Source: an uncultured Acetatifactor sp. (lineage in GTDB: Bacteria; Bacillota; Clostridia; Lachnospirales; Lachnospiraceae). From it: a stretch of DNA of 32,964 bases. The position numbers and the translations under genes are program-made. The notes below the pieces were generated by a model, which was not told the origin of the DNA, made no database searches, and saw only the letters and a program-made list of their open reading frames with translations. Positions 24,723 through 32,474 of the stretch are shown here, one piece after another; the stretch's first letter is position 1, and each line of letters begins with the position of its first letter. The stretch lies in assembly GCA_947631615.1 (NCBI GenBank), contig CANRLX010000025.1:1-32964 (forward strand). The letters are read 5' to 3'.

Positions 24723-25322
24723 CTATCCGTTTGATACGCCCTTTGTCAGGGACTCTCCTCTCAACAGTGCCTCCATCTGACAGATCCCCTTCTCCTGCGA
24801 GGCAATGATCGCATTCAAAATCGGGATCAGCCCCGGACAGATATGGTACTGCAGGGTGTTTTGGGACATCTCCACCGCGCCCCGATGATGGGGGATCATC
24901 TCCCGCAGGAAATTGTCGTTTAGCTCATTGTCGCTGCACGCGTCCTCCATCGCCGCAAACATGGTGTCCATGATCCGGTTCATCCTGTTTTGAAAACAGG
25001 CCAGATGCCGGCAGGAATTTCGCTGCCGACCGCAGCCGCAGAGGATCTGCTCCATATTGGCAATACTCTTTGTCTGCTCTTTAATGATCCCCTCCGCAAT
25101 ATTCTGCAGCGGAATACATGTGGTGTACTGCAGAAGGTTTCTGCACATCTCGATGGCCGCCCGATGATGGGGGATCATCTGCACCATAAAATTATGAGAG
25201 ATGCTGTCCGTCAGCCTGGCTCCGGTCATACCCCGAATCATATCATCCAGAATACACCGGTAGCTCTTCAGATACTTTTGTGTCACGATACTCAGTTCGT
25301 TGGATCGCCCGAATGAATCCAT
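24723..25322 (-). CDS. Tandem DUF305 protein (ferritin-like/metal-associated)
   Basis: A 199-aa protein with two copies of the DUF305 helical signature, MIPHHRAAIEM near residues 50-60 and MIPHHRGAVEM near 145-155. Each is followed by an Ile/Gln/Met helix (IIKEQTKSIANME; IIASQEKGICQME). A Cys/His cluster (CGCGRQRNSCRHLAC) lies between the halves. DUF305 proteins are ferritin-like four-helix bundles of unclear, probably metal-related function. Unlike many relatives it lacks a signal peptide. The ATG at 25322 follows GGGGAG; a TTG four codons upstream overlaps that RBS. Confidence 0.87.
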   Translation of the reverse strand: MDSFGRSNELSIVTQKYLKSYRCILDDMIRGMTGARLTDSISHNFMVQMIPHHRAAIEMCRNLLQYTTCIPLQNIAEGIIKEQTKSIANMEQILCGCGRQRNSCRHLACFQNRMNRIMDTMFAAMEDACSDNELNDNFLREMIPHHRGAVEMSQNTLQYHICPGLIPILNAIIASQEKGICQMEALLRGESLTKGVSNG

Positions 25323-25410
25323 ACTACTCCCCAAAAAAGCTTTTCTATATCCTATTCCGCTTCGTTCTCCGGCGATCCTTGTCCCCCTCTCAGGCGGGCC
25401 AAAGCAGAGG

Positions 25411-25932
25411 TCAGAGGGACGCCCGTCTCCTCTCCCATGCGCGCATCAGCCGGACGACCAGAAAGGCATCCAGGACCCCGATACAGATACCGCCCAGGAT
25501 ATCCGTGGGATAGTGGACAAAAAGATACATTCTGGAGAAGGCGATGACCGCCGCAACGAAAAGCGCGATCAACCCTATCCGGCGCTGATAAGCAAACAGG
25601 GCGGCTGCCGCCGTAAAAGAGGAGGCGGAGTGCCCCGAGGGGAAGGAATACTCGGAGGGAAACGGCACCAGCAATGTGACACTTTTGTCAACTGCGCATG
25701 GTCTGGGGCGGGCCACCAGGTTTTTCAGGAAAAGATTGCCCAGAACAAATGTCAGCGCCATACTCAGCAGCATGGTGACGCCGCACTTCCTCGTCCTGGG
25801 AATACAGGCGAGCACCACACTCAACACAATCCAGCAAAACCCGCTGTTCCCAATGGCCGAAAAAAAGACCATGACCGGATCCAGCCAATCCCTATGTAAC
25901 CCCTGTATCGCGTGTAAAATCTCCAGCTCCAT
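25411..25932 (-). CDS. PAP2-family membrane phosphatase
   Basis: A 173-aa integral membrane phosphatase with the three PAP2 motifs intact: KNLVARPRP (about 70-78), PSGHS (about 97-101) and SRMYLFVHYPTD (about 132-143). About five TM segments surround them. Such enzymes remove phosphate from undecaprenyl pyrophosphate or from phosphatidic acid or phosphatidylglycerol phosphate; the substrate cannot be told from sequence. It follows rpe by 21 bp with GGGAGG as RBS. Confidence 0.93.
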   Translation of the reverse strand: MELEILHAIQGLHRDWLDPVMVFFSAIGNSGFCWIVLSVVLACIPRTRKCGVTMLLSMALTFVLGNLFLKNLVARPRPCAVDKSVTLLVPFPSEYSFPSGHSASSFTAAAALFAYQRRIGLIALFVAAVIAFSRMYLFVHYPTDILGGICIGVLDAFLVVRLMRAWERRRASL

Positions 25933-25953
25933 CTATCGCCCTCCCAAATCTTG

Positions 25954-26607
25954 TCATCCGTTCATTTTCTGTAAAAGCTCTCTCACATTTGCGCAAATGT
26001 CGTTTTTAAACACTGCGGAGCCCGCCACGATCACATTAGCGCCGGCGCGGACCGCAAGCTCCACATTGTCCGCCGCGATGCCCCCATCCACCTGGATGTC
26101 CGTTGGCAGCCCCCTCTCTTCCACCATACGGCGCACCTGCGTCACCTTGTCCAGGCACTCCGGTATCAGCTTCTGTCCGCCGAAACCCGGCTCCACCGTC
26201 ATTACCAGCACCATGTCCACCAGCCCCAGATAGGGCTCCACCGCCTTCGCGGGCGTATTTGGCTTGATGGTGATCCCCGCCTTTTTCCCATAGCTTCGGA
26301 TCGCCCGAATCGTCTCCTCCACCTGATCCGAAGCCTCCAGGTGAAAATTGATCAGATCCGCACCGCTCTCTGCAAATTCCTTCACATAACGCTCCGGCCT
26401 CTCGATCATCAGATGCACGTCAAAGAAAAGCTCCGTGCGCTTCCGAAGAGAAGCGATCACAGGCATACCGTAGGAGATGGAGGGCACAAACAGCCCGTCC
26501 ATCACGTCGATATGCAGATAGGGCACTTTGCACTGCTCCAGCAGGCGGATTTGCTCCCCCAGCCTCCAAAAGTCAGCCGACAAAATCGATGGCGACAAAA
26601 TATTCAT
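25954..26607 (-). CDS. rpe: Ribulose-phosphate 3-epimerase
   Basis: A 217-aa TIM-barrel enzyme that interconverts ribulose-5-phosphate and xylulose-5-phosphate in the pentose phosphate pathway. Landmarks are ILSPSILSADF at the N-terminus, HIDVMDGLFVPSISYG (metal-binding His and Asp), MTVEPGFGGQKLIPE, and VDGGI with phosphate-binding VAGSAVF near the end. In many Firmicutes rpe follows rsgA; here the upstream position is taken by the AT-rich ABC/two-component block. It has its own promoter (26677-26705). Confidence 0.96.
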   Translation of the reverse strand: MNILSPSILSADFWRLGEQIRLLEQCKVPYLHIDVMDGLFVPSISYGMPVIASLRKRTELFFDVHLMIERPERYVKEFAESGADLINFHLEASDQVEETIRAIRSYGKKAGITIKPNTPAKAVEPYLGLVDMVLVMTVEPGFGGQKLIPECLDKVTQVRRMVEERGLPTDIQVDGGIAADNVELAVRAGANVIVAGSAVFKNDICANVRELLQKMNG

Positions 26608-26650
26608 GTTCTATTTCCTTTCCGTTTAAAGAGCTTACGGCGTATCGTCG

Positions 26651-26697
26651 AAAAGAGCCTTGATATGCCCGCATCCATTATAGCACATCCAAGGCTC
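26651..26697 (-). terminator. Hairpin ending the ABC operon, enclosing the rpe -10 element
   Basis: On the minus strand GAGCCTTG (26697-26690) pairs with CAAGGCTC (26662-26655), with further partial pairing inward, then four U (26654-26651). The loop contains TATAAT (26682-26677). Confidence 0.6.
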
Positions 26698-26705
26698 GTT
26701 TTCAC
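26677..26705 (-). promoter_or_regulatory. Promoter of the rpe operon
   Basis: On the minus strand GTGAAA (26700-26705), 17 bp, then TATAAT (26677-26682) preceded by an extended-10 TG. Confidence 0.7.
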
Positions 26706-26734
26706 CATTGTTTTCCGTTTTCGCTAAATTGCCG

Positions 26735-29062
26735 TTAGCATCCATGGATTGTTTCTGTAATTGCCATATTGCGCATACGCTTTGCCGGCGCAGAGATTGA
26801 CAGAATACAAGAAAAAATAACCAGCAATAGCACCGCAGCAATCGCAGTAAAAGGAATATTCCAGGTGCCGCCAAAATGGGTAATAAGTATCCTTGTGTAA
26901 ATCAGATAGTGAAGCAACAGGCCAAGTATCATCCCGACAATCGTACCACAGACAGCATATGTGACGGCTTCGGCAGTTACCATTTTTGTGACCTGCCCAT
27001 TTCCCATACCAACAGCACGCATAATCCCATATTGTTTCATCCTTGCAGATACACCCATTGAAATGCTGTTCATAATATTCAATATGGTTATCAGAGAAAT
27101 GATAGCAAGAAAGCCATAGGCCGCAATTCGGAACACCCAGTAGGAACCATTGACTTCCTCCTTTTCCGCTCTTCTGTCTGCAACTACATTTTCTTCTGAC
27201 AGCCCATAAATTTTGTTTACCGCTGCATCCGACACATCCTTTTCCAATACAGCGCCTAACATAGCATAGCCCTGTTCGCCCATCAGACGTGTGTAAGTTT
27301 CTTCCGAGCATACTACAACCGCCGAACCGCTGACACTTCCCACTCCCTCGGACATAACGCACGCAACTTCCAGTTCTTCCGCTCCTATTTTTATCTTGTC
27401 TCCCACATCCAATCCTGTACGGTCGCTGTAGACCGCCATCACATATTGAGAATTTCCATATGTTTTTGATATATTTCCGCTTACAACAGATTTTTTAAAT
27501 CTGTCCATCATGACATCTCCATAGGAAAACAAATCTATTCTAGATGCGTCTCCGTTAATTTCTGTGGGATATCCTATGTTGCACATCACGCCAAACACAG
27601 ATTCTACCCCCGATATTTGAGAAATTTCTCCGGATATATTTTTGTCTATGGAATTAGATCCGTCTTGACTGCTGATCATAATATCCGGAGTGAAATTGCT
27701 CACCGACGGAAGCAGTTTATGAACAATATCCAGACACGCTGAAAAAGTCAAAAACAACATGATTGTAAGGGCAAAGGAGCCTGTCATAAGAATTAGGTTT
27801 TTCTTATTTCCCGTTGCATGATGGACACCAAGAGAGGTTTCTACTTTAAAAAATCTTGTATTTGCCGCATGGACGATCTTCTTTGTTGATTCCGTATTGC
27901 CAGAGATTGCCGCAACGGGCGAAACTTTCGCCGCCTGTTTAGCCGGAGATTGGGCTGCGAGAAACACGGTCATAGCACCTACGACTACTCCGCAGAGGAT
28001 CCCGTTTGTACTTACGGAAAATAGCGGCACATCTACCCATTCCCCTTTTACAATAAATTTTAATATCAGACACAGTATCCAACAAGTTGCCATTCCTAAC
28101 ACGCAGCCAACAGGGATTGCTGTCTTACACCAATTCAATGCTTCAAGCCTTACAAAACGAACGATCTGCTGCCTGCTTGCCCCAATGCAGCGCATCATTC
28201 CAAAAAATTTTGTCCGTTGCGCAACATTACTGTTCATACAGCTTGCAATCATAAAGATTCCGGCAATCAGTACAATAACAAAACAAGCCGTTGCCAAAGG
28301 ATATAATCCGTTTACGCTTTCGTTGCTGCTCGCTCCCAACAGGCTCAAAACAGCCGTGTTTTCGCTAATATTCTCAGATGTGAGAGAATATTGCTCTTTC
28401 ATATCAGCAATCGTCTTTTTCAAACCGCTCTCATTTTGAAACCGAATCAGAAATTGAGAGGAAGGTTTTATGCCATTGAGATTTTGTATTTCATCAAACG
28501 CAGCTCTGCACATATAGATGCAGACTCCTTCCATTATGTCATTAAATTCCTTATCATCTTCATAAAATCCCGATATTGTATAATGAAAATCGCCTGCCGG
28601 CGTATTTAGAACCACATCGTCGCCGGTTTGAACACCGAACAACTTTTTTGCGTCTGCGCTAATGGCAATTTCTTTTTCCGTTTGTGGATAGGAACCTTCC
28701 GACGGATAATTCATAATATCCGAAACATAGGCTTCTTCGGCACCATACAACACAACATTTTTTCCGTTGACATAAAAATTGCGATCTACATTTGCATTGA
28801 TTTCATCATACCATGAAGAATACGCCACATCCAAATGATCTATCACCTGTTCCGCTTTATCTTCCGGCATATTTTGAAGGGCAATATGCCAATCCCCGTG
28901 CTTACTCCGCATTGCAGTCATTTGCCCGTCTGTCCACATTTCTACCAAAGAAAAAATGGAAGTTACAAGGAATACGGCAAGAATAATACAAATGCGGGTC
29001 ATGCGGCTTTGCCGCCTGTGTACTTTTGCGGAGATCGGAATAAGGCTTAAATAGCTTTTCAT
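26735..29062 (-). CDS. FtsX-family ABC transporter permease
   Basis: A 775-aa membrane protein. An N-terminal TM segment (about 20-42) is followed by a large extracellular MacB-like domain, a first FtsX module of three TM segments (about 255-375), and a fourth central TM near 420. A second extracellular domain and a second FtsX module follow (about 655-765, with [21 protein letters not shown]). This duplicated layout is that of Vex/YtrF- or Bce-like permeases involved in peptide export or antimicrobial resistance. The start overlaps the ATPase stop in an ATGA, so translation is coupled. Codon and base use are more AT-rich than in the flanking genes. Confidence 0.92.
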   Translation of the reverse strand: MKSYLSLIPISAKVHRRQSRMTRICIILAVFLVTSIFSLVEMWTDGQMTAMRSKHGDWHIALQNMPEDKAEQVIDHLDVAYSSWYDEINANVDRNFYVNGKNVVLYGAEEAYVSDIMNYPSEGSYPQTEKEIAISADAKKLFGVQTGDDVVLNTPAGDFHYTISGFYEDDKEFNDIMEGVCIYMCRAAFDEIQNLNGIKPSSQFLIRFQNESGLKKTIADMKEQYSLTSENISENTAVLSLLGASSNESVNGLYPLATACFVIVLIAGIFMIASCMNSNVAQRTKFFGMMRCIGASRQQIVRFVRLEALNWCKTAIPVGCVLGMATCWILCLILKFIVKGEWVDVPLFSVSTNGILCGVVVGAMTVFLAAQSPAKQAAKVSPVAAISGNTESTKKIVHAANTRFFKVETSLGVHHATGNKKNLILMTGSFALTIMLFLTFSACLDIVHKLLPSVSNFTPDIMISSQDGSNSIDKNISGEISQISGVESVFGVMCNIGYPTEINGDASRIDLFSYGDVMMDRFKKSVVSGNISKTYGNSQYVMAVYSDRTGLDVGDKIKIGAEELEVACVMSEGVGSVSGSAVVVCSEETYTRLMGEQGYAMLGAVLEKDVSDAAVNKIYGLSEENVVADRRAEKEEVNGSYWVFRIAAYGFLAIISLITILNIMNSISMGVSARMKQYGIMRAVGMGNGQVTKMVTAEAVTYAVCGTIVGMILGLLLHYLIYTRILITHFGGTWNIPFTAIAAVLLLVIFSCILSISAPAKRMRNMAITETIHGC

Positions 29063-29742
29063 TCACGGCACCTCCCCAAATCGGTCAGCACACCGTCTGA
29101 TACCTGCAATATCCGGTCTGCGCTCTGTGCAATGCTCCTGTTATGCGTAATCATTATAACGGTCTGCTCATACTTCCTTGACGCTTCTTTTAACAGGGCA
29201 ATCACTTCGCTGCTGTTCTGTGTGTCAAGATTGCCGGTGGGTTCGTCGGCAAGGATTAGCGACGGACGCGTAATAAGGGCGCGTCCGATTGCCACACGCT
29301 GCTGTTGTCCGCCGGATAACTGGCTCGGCAAGTGGTTGCGTCGTTCTGTCAAATTAAGGACTGCGAGGAGTTCCTCCAAATATTTTTTATCGGGTTTTTG
29401 ATAATCAAGCAGCACCGGAAAAAGGATATTCTGCTCAACCGTTAGTTCGGGAATGAGGTTAAACGCCTGAAAGATAAAGCCGATATTCCTCCGACGAAAA
29501 ACGGTAAGCTTGCTGTCGTTCATGGAAAAAATATCCTTGCCGCCTATCGTTACTTTTCCAGACACAGGTGTGTCAAGTGCTCCTATCATGTTGAGCAGCG
29601 TACTTTTGCCGGAGCCGGATTCCCCGACAATAGCCACATATTCGCCTTTGGGAACGGAAAAGCTGACTTTTTTCAAAGCGTGTACGGCAGTTTCGCCGCT
29701 TCCGTACGTTTTGCTGAGATCGTTGACTTCTAATAAATTCAT
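29059..29742 (-). CDS. ABC transporter ATP-binding protein (MacB/LolD type)
   Basis: A 227-aa ATPase. Walker A is GESGSGKST (about 40-48), the Q-loop lies in FIFQAFNL, the signature is LSGGQQQR, Walker B is [12 protein letters not shown], and the switch histidine is in MITHNRS. It pairs with the permease that overlaps it by 4 nt. The open frame extends to 29787, but the ATG at 29742 follows GAGGTG and fits the family N-terminus. It has its own regulated promoter in the 75-bp gap from the kinase gene. Confidence 0.95.
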   Translation of the reverse strand: MNLLEVNDLSKTYGSGETAVHALKKVSFSVPKGEYVAIVGESGSGKSTLLNMIGALDTPVSGKVTIGGKDIFSMNDSKLTVFRRRNIGFIFQAFNLIPELTVEQNILFPVLLDYQKPDKKYLEELLAVLNLTERRNHLPSQLSGGQQQRVAIGRALITRPSLILADEPTGNLDTQNSSEVIALLKEASRKYEQTVIMITHNRSIAQSADRILQVSDGVLTDLGRCRE

Positions 29743-29777
29743 TTGTGTAAAGCACCTCTTTCTGTTTTGATTGCCCC

Positions 29778-29821
29778 AATATAACACAGAAATCCTACAC
29801 TAACATTACAATCGCCCTACA
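29778..29821 (-). promoter_or_regulatory. Probable response-regulator operator and promoter for the ABC genes
   Basis: On the minus strand TGTA occurs three times at exact 11-bp steps (29821-29818, 29810-29807, 29799-29796), the geometry of OmpR-type direct-repeat sites. A TATATT -10 (29783-29778) follows and no good -35 is present, as expected for an activator-dependent promoter. The first copy lies in a perfect inverted repeat CTACAA-AA-TTGTAG at the kinase stop codon. Confidence 0.6.
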
Positions 29822-30854
29822 ATTTTGTAGGGTTCAGAAAATTCATTATGAAAGAGGTTCCTACTCCTAATGTGCTGTCAACTTCAACCGTCCCATTATG
29901 AGCTTCTACAATCGCCTTTGTAAGGGATAGTCCAAGCCCGATACCCTGTGTATCTTTAGAAAAACGACTGCGATAAAACCGTTTGAAAATATGGTGCAAA
30001 TCCTCCGGATGTATGCCGCTGCCGTCATCCTTTACGACAATCTGAACAATAGAGGTAAGTGCCCGCCACTCAATACAGATCGTGCCTCCTTTTTCCGTGT
30101 GGTCAAGGGCGTTTTTTACAAGGTTGCCGATCGCTTCGATTATCCAGTTACGGTCACAGAAAAGAGAGCACTCTTCCTTGCCCGATAGGAGGATTTCTTT
30201 TCCCTCCTGTTCGGCGCGAAACAGGAAATGCTTTTTTATATTCTCCGCAAGCTCGGACACATTTTCTAACGACTTTTCTAAAACAATCGTGCCCGCGTCC
30301 AGCTTTGTAATTTTCAAAAGACTATGTACCAGGGTTTCAATACGATCAAGCTCCTGCTCGGAAAGCCGGCTAAATTCTTGTATGGTCGGCAATTCCTTTG
30401 CCTCGTCTTGTATAATGCCATTGTAGATATTAAGGGCGGCGAGCGGTGTCTTTAGCTGATGTGAAATATCCGACAGCGTATTGCGTAAAAATTTCTTTGC
30501 ACTTTTTTCGTTTTCGGCATGGGCGTTCAGGATTGCAACCAAAGAATTAACTTCATGGAACAGCCTGTACAGCTCGCCCTCGTCATTACACTCAATGGTA
30601 ACGTCCTTATTGCCGGAAAGATATTCTGTAATCTGCGATATGGCATTTTCCATGATTTTATGCTGTTCCTTAAAATACCCGTAGCAAAGCAACAATATGG
30701 CAGCTCCCATACATACACTGCAGCATAGGATGCAGCCTACCGCATTTCTAATATCAAGGGTTACTAATAGTGCTGAAATCATTAGGAAAATCAAGATGCA
30801 AAACAGGATGCCGCCAAAAAGAAATTTGATTTTTCGATTCGCCAATATTTTCAT
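29817..30854 (-). CDS. Intramembrane-sensing histidine kinase
   Basis: A 345-aa kinase. Two TM segments (about 11-32 and 38-60) are separated by only a few residues, leaving essentially no extracellular sensor, as in BceS/VncS-type kinases that read the state of a partner ABC transporter. A HAMP-like linker is followed by the H-box DISHQLKTPLAAL with His132. The ATP-binding domain has an N box (GNLVKNALDHTE), a DDGSGI G1 box and GIGLGLSL. The ATG at 30854 has GAGGTG overlapping the response-regulator stop codon, so the pair is translationally coupled; a longer start inside the upstream gene is rejected. Confidence 0.93.
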   Translation of the reverse strand: MKILANRKIKFLFGGILFCILIFLMISALLVTLDIRNAVGCILCCSVCMGAAILLLCYGYFKEQHKIMENAISQITEYLSGNKDVTIECNDEGELYRLFHEVNSLVAILNAHAENEKSAKKFLRNTLSDISHQLKTPLAALNIYNGIIQDEAKELPTIQEFSRLSEQELDRIETLVHSLLKITKLDAGTIVLEKSLENVSELAENIKKHFLFRAEQEGKEILLSGKEECSLFCDRNWIIEAIGNLVKNALDHTEKGGTICIEWRALTSIVQIVVKDDGSGIHPEDLHHIFKRFYRSRFSKDTQGIGLGLSLTKAIVEAHNGTVEVDSTLGVGTSFIMNFLNPTKL

Positions 30855-30862
30855 TGTACACC

Positions 30863-31549
30863 TCAAGATGCCGTATTCCATTTATAACCCATGCCGCGGA
30901 CGGTAACAATCCGTTTTGGTGTCCCAGGGTTATCCTCAATTTTTGTACGGAGCCTGCGGATATATACCGTAAGGGAATTATTGTCTATATAGTTTTCGTT
31001 ACAATCCCACAGCTTCCCTAAAATCTGCTCCGGAGAAAGTACCTGATCCGGATTTTTCATGAACAGGCATAGCAATTTATACTCGCTCGCGGTTAGTTCA
31101 AGCAGTTTTCCCTGTTTATAGACCTCTCCCTTTAAAAGCCTTATCCTTATATCGTTGGAGTTCAATTCTGTAACGTCGAGATTGAAATTTTCACTCCTGC
31201 GGATCAGCGCGTTCATCCTTGACAGGAATACCGCTAATTTGAAAGGCTTTGTAATATAATCGTCGCCGCCAATATCAAGCCCCATAATAATATCTGTCTC
31301 TTCATCTGCGGCCGTAAGAAACATGATAGGTACTTTTGAAATCTGTCTTATCTTTTTGCAAAAATCAAAACCGGAGCCATCAGGAAGCGATACGTCCAGA
31401 ATAACCAAATCATATTTCCCATCTACCCATAACGTATCTGCTTCCAGAGTGGTACGGGCAACATCTATCTCATACCCCTGTTTCTTTACAGCAAAGGAAA
31501 GCCCGTTGATCAAGCTCAAATCATCTTCCAATAAAAACAATCGTTTCAT
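30863..31549 (-). CDS. OmpR/PhoB-family response regulator
   Basis: A 228-aa regulator. The receiver domain (1-115) has Asp9-Asp10, the phospho-acceptor Asp52 in VILDVSLPDGSG, and Lys101 in ITKPF. The winged-helix DNA-binding domain (about 130-225) shows LTASEYKLLCLFM and the terminal TVRGMGYKW. It is encoded first in the regulator-kinase-ABC order with its own promoter. It probably controls the ABC genes through the 11-bp repeats at 29796-29821. A VncR-like assignment is inference from the module's composition. Confidence 0.95.
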   Translation of the reverse strand: MKRLFLLEDDLSLINGLSFAVKKQGYEIDVARTTLEADTLWVDGKYDLVILDVSLPDGSGFDFCKKIRQISKVPIMFLTAADEETDIIMGLDIGGDDYITKPFKLAVFLSRMNALIRRSENFNLDVTELNSNDIRIRLLKGEVYKQGKLLELTASEYKLLCLFMKNPDQVLSPEQILGKLWDCNENYIDNNSLTVYIRRLRTKIEDNPGTPKRIVTVRGMGYKWNTAS

Positions 31550-31658
31550 CTTTTATCCTGTTCCTTTTCCCCTTTTTGTCCTGCCGTCAACCGGCTTTTC
31601 CACATCCTTTGGCATTAGCCACATATATCCATGTTTTAAAGCACTCGGCATCAGTATA

Positions 31659-31687
31659 ATAATAGGCGGAAAAACAAATAATTACAA
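31659..31687 (-). promoter_or_regulatory. Promoter of the response regulator-kinase genes
   Basis: On the minus strand TTGTAA (31682-31687), 17 bp, then TATTAT (31659-31664). The leader to the start at 31549 is about 100 nt; no gene or clear structure is seen in it. Confidence 0.65.
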
Positions 31688-31745
31688 GGTTTTGATTAGG
31701 AATTATCAGGCAGAGAGGCAACCGAAATAAAAAAATTTTCTCCGA

Positions 31746-31774
31746 TTGACATATTTGCCGAGCCTGCGTATAAT
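31746..31774 (+). promoter_or_regulatory. Consensus sigma-A promoter of the type III TA locus
   Basis: Perfect TTGACA (31746-31751), 17 bp, perfect TATAAT (31769-31774), giving a start at about 31781. Confidence 0.92.
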
Positions 31775-31795
31775 AATAGTGACAGACAGGTAACT

Positions 31796-31896
31796 GTCTT
31801 GAAAAGTAGTCCGTTCCCGGCCAGGCGGAAAACAAACAGGTCGTGTAAACGTGGTTCGCTTCCGGTCACGCGAATAACAAATAGACCGTGAAAAAG
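31796..31896 (+). repeat. Tandem repeat array of the antitoxin RNA, 2.3 units of about 44-45 bp
   Basis: Diverged direct repeats without spacers, conserved mainly at both unit ends and in the pairing positions described for the RNA. Confidence 0.85.
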
Positions 31897-31898
31897 TT

Positions 31899-31936
31899 TT
31901 TAAGCCTCTTGCCCCAGAGCAAGGGGCTTAAATTTT
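31899..31936 (+). terminator. Leaky terminator between antitoxin RNA and toxin gene
   Basis: TTTAAGCCTCTTGC (31899-31912) pairs with GCAAGGGGCTTAAA (31919-31932), one G-U pair, around a 6-nt loop, with only four T after it. In type III loci this terminator sets the excess of antitoxin RNA over toxin mRNA. Confidence 0.9.
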
Positions 31937-31955
31937 ACGAGGAGAAAAACCGCTT

Positions 31956-32459
31956 ATGGAGATTTTAACGGGAAGTCTGTATTTCGTATCCGATGATTTT
32001 TTTACAAGGGTTCAAGACCCTTATTTGAAAATCAATTACGAACATACAAAACGCCCTCACTATTTTGCTTTTAAGGACAGCCGTACCAATCTCTACTGGC
32101 TGGTTCCTTGCAGCTCAAAAACAGAAAAGTTTGAACGTCTGATACAAAAGAAAAAGGAACAACACAAGCCGACAGATGCAATTAAGATCGTAAAAATCTT
32201 TGATCGGAAAACGGTGCTTCTCTTTCAGGATATGTTTCCCGTCATGGCAGAATATATAGACGGGCAGTACATCAAGGGCGGTCAGCCTGTGAGGATTTCA
32301 GATCCAAAGCTGATCCAGGAATTGGAAAAAAATGCGCGAAAAATAATCAATCTGTTACATAGAGGAGTACGTTTTACTCCGACGCAGCCGGACATAATCA
32401 GAATTGAAAAAATTATGTTGGAAGAATTACAGGATGTAGAAAAAAATGGGCAAAATTAG
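31956..32459 (+). CDS. Type III toxin-antitoxin endoribonuclease toxin (ToxN/AbiQ/CptN family)
   Basis: A 167-aa basic protein whose opening (LYFVSDDFFTRVQDPYLKIN) and following segment (KRPHYFAFKDSRTNLYWLVPCSSKTEKFERL) resemble the ToxN/AbiQ/CptN fold, a compact MazF-related ribonuclease. A later strand (DAIKIVKIFDRKTVLLFQDMFPV) and a C-terminal helix of about 35 residues complete the family length of about 150-170 aa. The locus architecture (strong promoter, tandem repeat RNA, leaky terminator, GAGGAG RBS, toxin) is that of type III systems, which limit phage infection. CptIN-type is my best fit because of the about 45-nt repeat and low copy number. It lies at the edge of the AT-rich block and ends 15 bp before a convergent gene. 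Confidence 0.87.
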   Translation: MEILTGSLYFVSDDFFTRVQDPYLKINYEHTKRPHYFAFKDSRTNLYWLVPCSSKTEKFERLIQKKKEQHKPTDAIKIVKIFDRKTVLLFQDMFPVMAEYIDGQYIKGGQPVRISDPKLIQELEKNARKIINLLHRGVRFTPTQPDIIRIEKIMLEELQDVEKNGQN

Positions 32460-32474
32460 GGTACAGGAATTGGA

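Larger units (their letters stand above)
31781..31936 (+). ncRNA. Type III antitoxin RNA (CptI/ToxI-like tandem pseudoknot repeats)
   Basis: Two full tandem repeats, 31796-31839 (44 nt) and 31840-31884 (45 nt), plus a 3' partial copy (31885-31896). Shared features are G-T-C-x-T-G-x-AAA at the start and AACAAA[CT]AG at the end. Each unit can form an H-type pseudoknot. Unit 1 has TCCG (31810-31813) with CGGA (31826-31829), and loop GGCC (31819-31822) with GGTC (31839-31842). Unit 2 has TTCGC (31855-31859) with GCGAA (31870-31874), and loop GGTC (31864-31867) with GACC (31884-31887). Bases differ between units while pairing is kept. Type III antitoxins are such repeat RNAs; each processed unit binds and inhibits the toxin. 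A 5' GACAG-GTAA-CTGTC hairpin (31785-31798) precedes the repeats. Confidence 0.85.

Noticed and set aside
31587..31835. 82-aa minus-strand frame across the TA promoter and antitoxin repeats
   Set aside because: It has no RBS, overlaps two promoters and the RNA repeats, and its sequence resembles no family.
31796..31896. Short CRISPR-like array
   Set aside because: The repeats are directly adjacent with no unique spacers, are diverged, and sit between a promoter and a ToxN-like gene.
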